NCBI GenBank assembly: GCA_025201705.1
Contig: MU617064.1
Span: 8,261-24,674, forward strand
DNA: 16,414 nt
From: Dissophora ornata
Lineage: Eukaryota; Mortierellomycota; Mortierellomycetes; Mortierellales; Mortierellaceae
Direction of reading: 5' to 3'
In this document: positions 11,022 through 16,414 of the stretch, one piece after another
Numbering within the stretch: the first letter of the stretch is position 1
Layout of the letters: each line of letters begins with the position of its first letter
Notes under the pieces: generated by a model
The model's input: only the letters and a program-made list of their open reading frames with translations
Told to the model about the DNA's origin: nothing
Databases searched by the model: none
Made by a program: the position numbers and the translations under genes

Positions 11022-11622
11022 CTATCACCAAATCATGCCTGTGCGCGACTTGCCGAGAAAGGAAGGACTTTACAAAAAAAGAAAATGCAGATGGCTGAAA
11101 CGGGCTATTGAACCTTCATATTCACCGCGCCACCGAGGATACTAGTGCAAAACTAGTCCACTGCCTCTGAAGAACAGCTCTTCTTTCAGCGCTGTAGACG
11201 ATTCTAAAAGAGCATCTAAGAATCGCCACTAATCTAAAGAGAAAACGACTGCTACTCTTTATCAACGGAAACAAGGGGACAAGAAGGCTCTTGGAGGCTA
11301 AGAATGAACCACTGCGAACGAAGGCAATGGCACGTGTAGTGTACGCGGCGTTCTGGCTCTAAATAACATTGTTGTTATAAAAAAACGTCTCTCGCAGTGA
11401 TATCATCACGCGCGCAAAGAGAATTGTTAGGGCTCCGAAGGCTGGCGTATTATTGTTCCCGATAGTTGAACAAGCGACTGGTATGTTCAAGACAACAGAA
11501 AAGAGTGAACTGACGGCATCTAGGCATCTAGTAATGGGAGGCATGTGTATACAAGAGGGAGGCGCGATGTGGACAGTGCGGCGGGACCTCAGGAGATGGT
11601 CCTCCTTCGTTGTGTGCATCTT
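11022..11622. other. Unassigned accessory sequence
   Basis: Only short overlapping open frames occur on both strands (for example 11359-11619 minus, 86 codons, and about 75 codons without a start near 11110-11340 minus). None has a recognisable motif, and none connects by good splice sites into a longer protein. I see nothing that can be supported as a gene. Confidence 0.4.
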
Positions 11623-11862
11623 CTCTTTGTCTATTTGTGGATTTGTAACAATACCAGTGTTTGTGGTAGAGCGATCAGTCGCACTGTAACAAAAGTATTG
11701 TGTGCATGTTTGATTTCTCTTTTTGGACGACTTCGGAGGATTTCTCTTTGTCTCTTTGTGGATTCGTAGAGCTTCCGTAGCTTGAGGACTACAACAATAT
11801 CAGTGCCAATGGTAGAGCGACCAGATGCAGCGTAACAAAAGGATTCTGTGCGGGTGTTGATT
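11623..11862 (+). repeat. Diverged tandem duplication upstream of the hairpin-locus promoter
   Basis: Two related units lie in direct orientation: 11623-11715 and 11743-11862. Shared blocks in order are TCTCTTTGTCT/TCTTTGTGGATT, CAACAATA(C/T)CAGTG, GGTAGAGCGA(T/C)CAG, GTAACAAAAG(T/G)ATT and a T/GGTTGATT end. The second unit carries an extra block of about 25 nt around 11769-11791. The repeat ends about 30 nt before the TATA box at 11895. Confidence 0.7.
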
Positions 11863-11894
11863 AAAGAGTGAAGCAAAGACTTCCTTTTATCGCA

Positions 11895-11902
11895 TATAAA
11901 TA
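11895..11902 (+). promoter_or_regulatory. TATA box (TATAAATA) of the hairpin locus
   Basis: TATAAATA is followed 40-60 nt downstream by a CT-rich leader with a CTTC tetranucleotide run, a standard fungal core-promoter arrangement. It drives the plus strand, towards the composite pseudogene and across both arms of the inverted repeat. Confidence 0.55.
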
Positions 11903-11944
11903 GCGGGTTGCCAGCACTTTTCTTTATTTCTGTATTGACCCCAA

Positions 11945-11966
11945 CTTCCTTCCTTCCTTCCTTCCT
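11945..11966 (+). repeat. (CTTC)n microsatellite in the leader
   Basis: About five copies of CTTC in a pyrimidine-rich leader just downstream of the TATA box, probably close to the transcription start. Confidence 0.8.
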
Positions 11967-12129
11967 ACGCCAACAACAACTTACTCCACATCACAACCTC
12001 TCCTGCTGCTTCCTTCCAAGACCCTGGCTATTGATTTAGTGGGCAAAGTATGTTCGGTCATAGTGTATAGTAGCGCTCTGTATTGTCCAGCACAAAATGA
12101 TAAACTCATCATTTGCGTTACCAAAACTT

Positions 12130-12207
12130 TCGTGTCTGCCATCTTCCTAGACGCGAAAGCCCCGAAATATCTCGTGTCCATCGTCTTTCTAGACGCGCGA
12201 AATCCCA
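12130..12207 (+). repeat. Pair of about 36-nt direct repeats in the leader
   Basis: Two copies 42 nt apart (from 12130 and from 12172) share TCGTGTC, ATC or GTC plus TT(C/T)CTAGACGCG, and a GAAA(G/T)CCC end. They lie in the presumed 5' leader. A 75-codon open frame covers them but has no recognisable motif. Confidence 0.5.
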
Positions 12208-12236
12208 AAACTCATAATATACAAACCCACCAAACT

Positions 12237-12337
12237 GTAAGCATCGATTCCTTTAGAGCTCTGTAACTGCTGGGGCTGCTCGACACTCATACCGTTCTTT
12301 TGTTTACTAATCCTTCTTCTTTTCTCCCTCGCGACAG
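12237..12337 (+). other. Leader intron with consensus branch point
   Basis: A GTAAGC donor (12237), a TACTAAT branch-point element (12305-12311), a polypyrimidine tract and a GCGACAG acceptor (12337) define a 101-nt intron ending 9 nt before the ATG at 12347. Such complete splice signals suggest the region descends from a real, spliced gene and that a plus-strand transcript may still be made. Confidence 0.6.
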
Positions 12338-12346
12338 TTTTCCACT

Positions 12347-13259
12347 ATGGGTGTGCGGAGGGTGTTTGCACACCTGCAAGATCATGGCTTTGAGGGAGAG
12401 CAGGTCAGCCCTTCCCAAGAAAGTCGCACACATCCATGTTTGACGTCCTGTCTATCTACCGTCACGACGACAACTTCGCTTTCCATTCCGCGCTTTTCGC
12501 GGACAAGGCGGCCCCTTTTCTGACCGACACAGCCAGCACTCTTGCTGATAGCGCTCAAGCTGACATCGTTCCAAGTATCCAACATCACAAGGCGCAAGCC
12601 AAGATGATGCTAGCCATGGAAGGTCAGATTCAGCAAGAGTTTCCAGACCAGAGCTCGTTTACTATTGTTGACATAGACGTCGGTATCTGCAACGCCGCAA
12701 CAGCCACTATCATCAACTCTAACGATGAGGATGTGATGCAGAACATGAGCATATCTCAGTCAGTGGACGCCTTCAGCACGAAGGTGTATCACAGGGGGTT
12801 GCAGAGGGTCAAGCAACGGTAGCAATTCACGGTGACATTGCCTCAAAATCAAGGAGGCCCATCGTGGTTGAATGTTCTGCAGATTGAGCAGTTGATCCAA
12901 CCAATCCAGTGTGTTCAAGCTCCAGCAGGTCAGGCACATACATGGACCCTACTCTCCGCGTCCGTCAGAACCCACGTTGTGGCTGTGGTTCGGATACAAC
13001 AGGAGAACAGGAGCTACGTGCCTTCTACAGCAGCGGCTTGTTCAAGGTCAAGGCCATGCATCTTAAGCAGGCGAGGACGGCGACTCTGGACAAAAGCATT
13101 AGCCATATGTGCAATACTGCAGGTCTTACCTCGAAGCTCTATCGAGATGCAACAAGGCCTCTCTTTGTCATGGGCGACGGAGAATTTGGATCCTCGAGAA
13201 GTGCGGCCCTCCACCAGCGGTTCGTCTCCTTTTTAAAGAAAAAGGCAACAACCAGTTTT
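12347..13259 (+). pseudogene. Decayed composite gene: XPG/PIN-like N-terminus and RuvC/Fanzor-like body
   Basis: The ATG at 12347 opens MGVRRVFAHLQDHGFEGE, which resembles the MGV/I...L...G start of XPG/FEN-type PIN nucleases. Frameshifts near 12414 and at 12441 lead into a long frame (12442-12822) with HVDVLSIYR and, at about 12661-12715, FTIVDIDVGICNAATATII. The D-x-G-x-x-N-x-A pattern matches the first RuvC motif of TnpB/Fanzor nucleases. A TAG at 12820-12822 interrupts this frame, where the inverted copy has a Lys codon. An insertion of about 8 nt near 13000 shifts frame again into YSSGLFKVKAMHLKQ and LFVMGDGEFGSS. The expected downstream RuvC-III and zinc-ribbon residues are absent. Several breaks make this a pseudogene. 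The Fanzor/TnpB assignment is my reading of motifs, not a search result; the XPG-like part is weaker still. Confidence 0.5.
12701..13259 (+). repeat. Left arm of a long inverted repeat
   Basis: This 559-nt segment recurs in reverse complement at 13402-13930. By eye about nine in ten bases match; one stretch, 13065-13139, is identical for 75 nt to the reverse complement of 13509-13583. The arm begins within the RuvC-I-like region and ends in the AAAGGCAACAACCAGTTT block. Differences include an extra 8 nt near 13000, small indels near 12840 and about 30 nt missing in the other arm near 12890-12900 and 13175-13200. Confidence 0.93.
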
Positions 13260-13401
13260 GAGCTCCAGCATGACACGCAGAAAGCTCTGTGTGGAAAAGA
13301 GCACAGACTATATTGGCATTGATCCAAGAATCCACTGTAGCTCACGCTTCAGTGTTGGAGAGGAGCCAATATGTGTCCAACATGCTATAGCCTCAGTCAC
13401 C
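13260..13401 (+). other. Spacer (loop) of the inverted repeat
   Basis: The 142 nt between the arms show no match to either arm and no clear motif. If the locus is transcribed this would be the loop of the hairpin RNA. No intron signals were seen in it. Confidence 0.7.
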
Positions 13402-13930
13402 AAACTGGTTGTTGCCTTTTCTTTAAAAAGGAGACGAATCGCTGGTGGAGGACCGGGGTTCTCGAGGACCCAAATTACGACAAAGAGAGGCCTTGCCCCA
13501 TCTCGATCGAGCTTCGAGGTAAGACCTGCAGTATTGCACATATGGCTAATGCTTTTGTCCAGAGTCGCCGTCCTCGCCTGCTTGAGGTGCATGACCTTGG
13601 CCTTGAACAAGCCGCTGCTGTAGAAGGCATCCAGCGACTGTTGTATCCGAACCACAGACACAACGTGGGTTCTGACGGACGCGGAGAGTGGGGCCCATGT
13701 ATGTGCCTGGCCTGCTGGAGCCTGATCACACTCGATTGGCTGCTCAATCTGCAGAACATTCAGCCGCGATGGTCCTCCTTGATTTGGAGGCATATCACCG
13801 TGAATTGCTTCCATTGCTTGGCCCTTTGCAACTCCCTCTGATACACCTTCGTGCTAAAGGCGTCCACTGGCTGAGATATGCTCATGTTCTGCATCACATT
13901 CTCATCGTCAGAGTTGATGATGGTGGCTGC
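13402..13930 (-). repeat. Right arm of a long inverted repeat
   Basis: Reverse-complement copy of 12701-13259. It holds the same coding sequence on the minus strand, and it is less frameshifted than the left arm around the segment before YSSGLFKAK. The two copies therefore decayed independently after the duplication. Confidence 0.93.
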
Positions 13931-13960
13931 TTTGTCGCTTCTCGTATTCACAACGATCAC
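13402..13960 (-). pseudogene. Second, inverted fragment of the RuvC/Fanzor-like gene
   Basis: On the minus strand, 13960-13760 reads KAATIINSDDENVMQNMSIS and on to a stop. One base fewer than the left arm near 13790 shifts the frame into 13814-13308 (PPNQGGPSRLNVLQIEQP, YSSGLFKAKVMHLKQ, LDKSISHMCNTAGL). The first RuvC-like aspartate motif is cut off: only the AATII end remains. The GDGEFGS block of the left arm is replaced by unrelated residues because of small deletions. No start, promoter or full domain is present, so this is a fragment, presumably copied from the same ancestor as the left arm. Confidence 0.55.
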
Positions 13961-14036
13961 AGCTGGGAGGGTGGTCCTTTTATTTTTTTTCTTATTGTTC
14001 TGGATTTTAAACAGATCTGATAGAGCAACGATGGGG

Positions 14037-14042
14037 AATAAA
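14037..14042 (+). terminator. AATAAA polyadenylation signal candidate after the inverted repeat
   Basis: An exact plus-strand AATAAA lies about 107 nt beyond the right arm and about 70 nt before the HOG1 stop codon on the opposite strand. It fits as the 3' end of the plus-strand transcript starting near 11930, convergent with HOG1. Confidence 0.4.
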
Positions 14043-14110
14043 TGCTAAATATATGCTACAGAGTCAAGCGACACGACTCTTAAATTCATACATGCCAGTT
14101 TTTCTTTCTC

Positions 14111-16368
<2,258 letters not shown>

Positions 16369-16414
16369 GGCGCGGAGGATTGTGAGGGGAGTTTGATTTG
16401 GGAAAAAGGAGAGA

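Larger units (their letters stand above)
11930..14060 (+). ncRNA. Candidate long hairpin RNA transcript
   Basis: Inference, not observation: transcription from the TATA box at 11895 through the leader intron, both inverted-repeat arms and the spacer to the AATAAA at 14037 would give an RNA with a stem of roughly 530-560 bp and a 142-nt loop. The stem is long and well matched enough to be a Dicer substrate. The boundaries given are approximate. Confidence 0.3.

Noticed and set aside
10882..11145. 87-codon plus-strand open frame near 11 kb
   Set aside because: Lys/Arg-rich with no motif, and antisense to the more protein-like minus-strand frame 10749-11021.
11359..11689. Short open frames on both strands at 11.4-11.7 kb
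   Set aside because: No motif, no consistent splice sites, and overlap with each other; not distinguishable from chance.
13258..13841. Plus-strand open frames over the right arm of the inverted repeat
   Set aside because: They are antisense readings of the RuvC-like sequence; the minus-strand reading matches the left arm's protein.

Overview
The window looks like nuclear DNA of an early-diverging filamentous fungus, most likely Mucoromycota/Mortierellomycota. Genes are intron-rich, with mostly short introns that begin GT and end TAG or CAG. Leaders are pyrimidine-rich, A/T homopolymer runs are frequent, and four orthologues of conserved eukaryotic proteins are present. Placement below kingdom is inference.

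Layout. At 1-723 (minus strand) is the 5' end of UTP7/WDR46, a small-subunit-processome WD40 protein, cut by the window edge inside an intron that runs into a 93-base T tract. At 1481-4622 (minus) is an 11-exon germinal-centre (GCKIII-type) Ste20 kinase of 563 aa. A divergent regulatory region of about 1.7 kb follows, then spastin at 6365-8350 (plus, 4 exons, 569 aa), a microtubule-severing AAA ATPase. At 14111-16368 (minus) is an 11-exon HOG1/Sty1 stress MAP kinase of 366 aa. In these three genes the reading frame closes exactly across all proposed splice junctions.

The accessory part is 8.6-14.05 kb. Behind a TATA box lies a Dicer relic (8940-10525). It keeps the second half of RNase IIIa, an RNase IIIb domain with its catalytic motifs, and a C-terminal dsRBD, but it is broken by one 1-nt frameshift and three in-frame stops. 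No helicase or PAZ is present. After a poorly understood stretch (10.5-11.9 kb) comes a locus with a TATA box, CT-rich leader, leader intron with a consensus branch point, and a decayed composite gene. The N-terminus of that gene looks XPG/PIN-like and its main body looks RuvC/Fanzor-like (eukaryotic TnpB). About 560 bp of this body is repeated in inverted orientation after a 142-nt spacer, and an AATAAA follows. Transcription from the TATA box would give a long hairpin RNA, the class of molecule Dicer cuts.

The most interesting content is therefore a decayed Dicer gene next to a naturally formed inverted-repeat locus made from transposon-related coding sequence. The two may be unrelated debris, or traces of an RNA-silencing locus. 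UTP7 (ribosome biogenesis), the Ste20 kinase and HOG1 (signalling) and spastin (cytoskeleton) show no sign of being an operon-like unit; they are ordinary neighbours.
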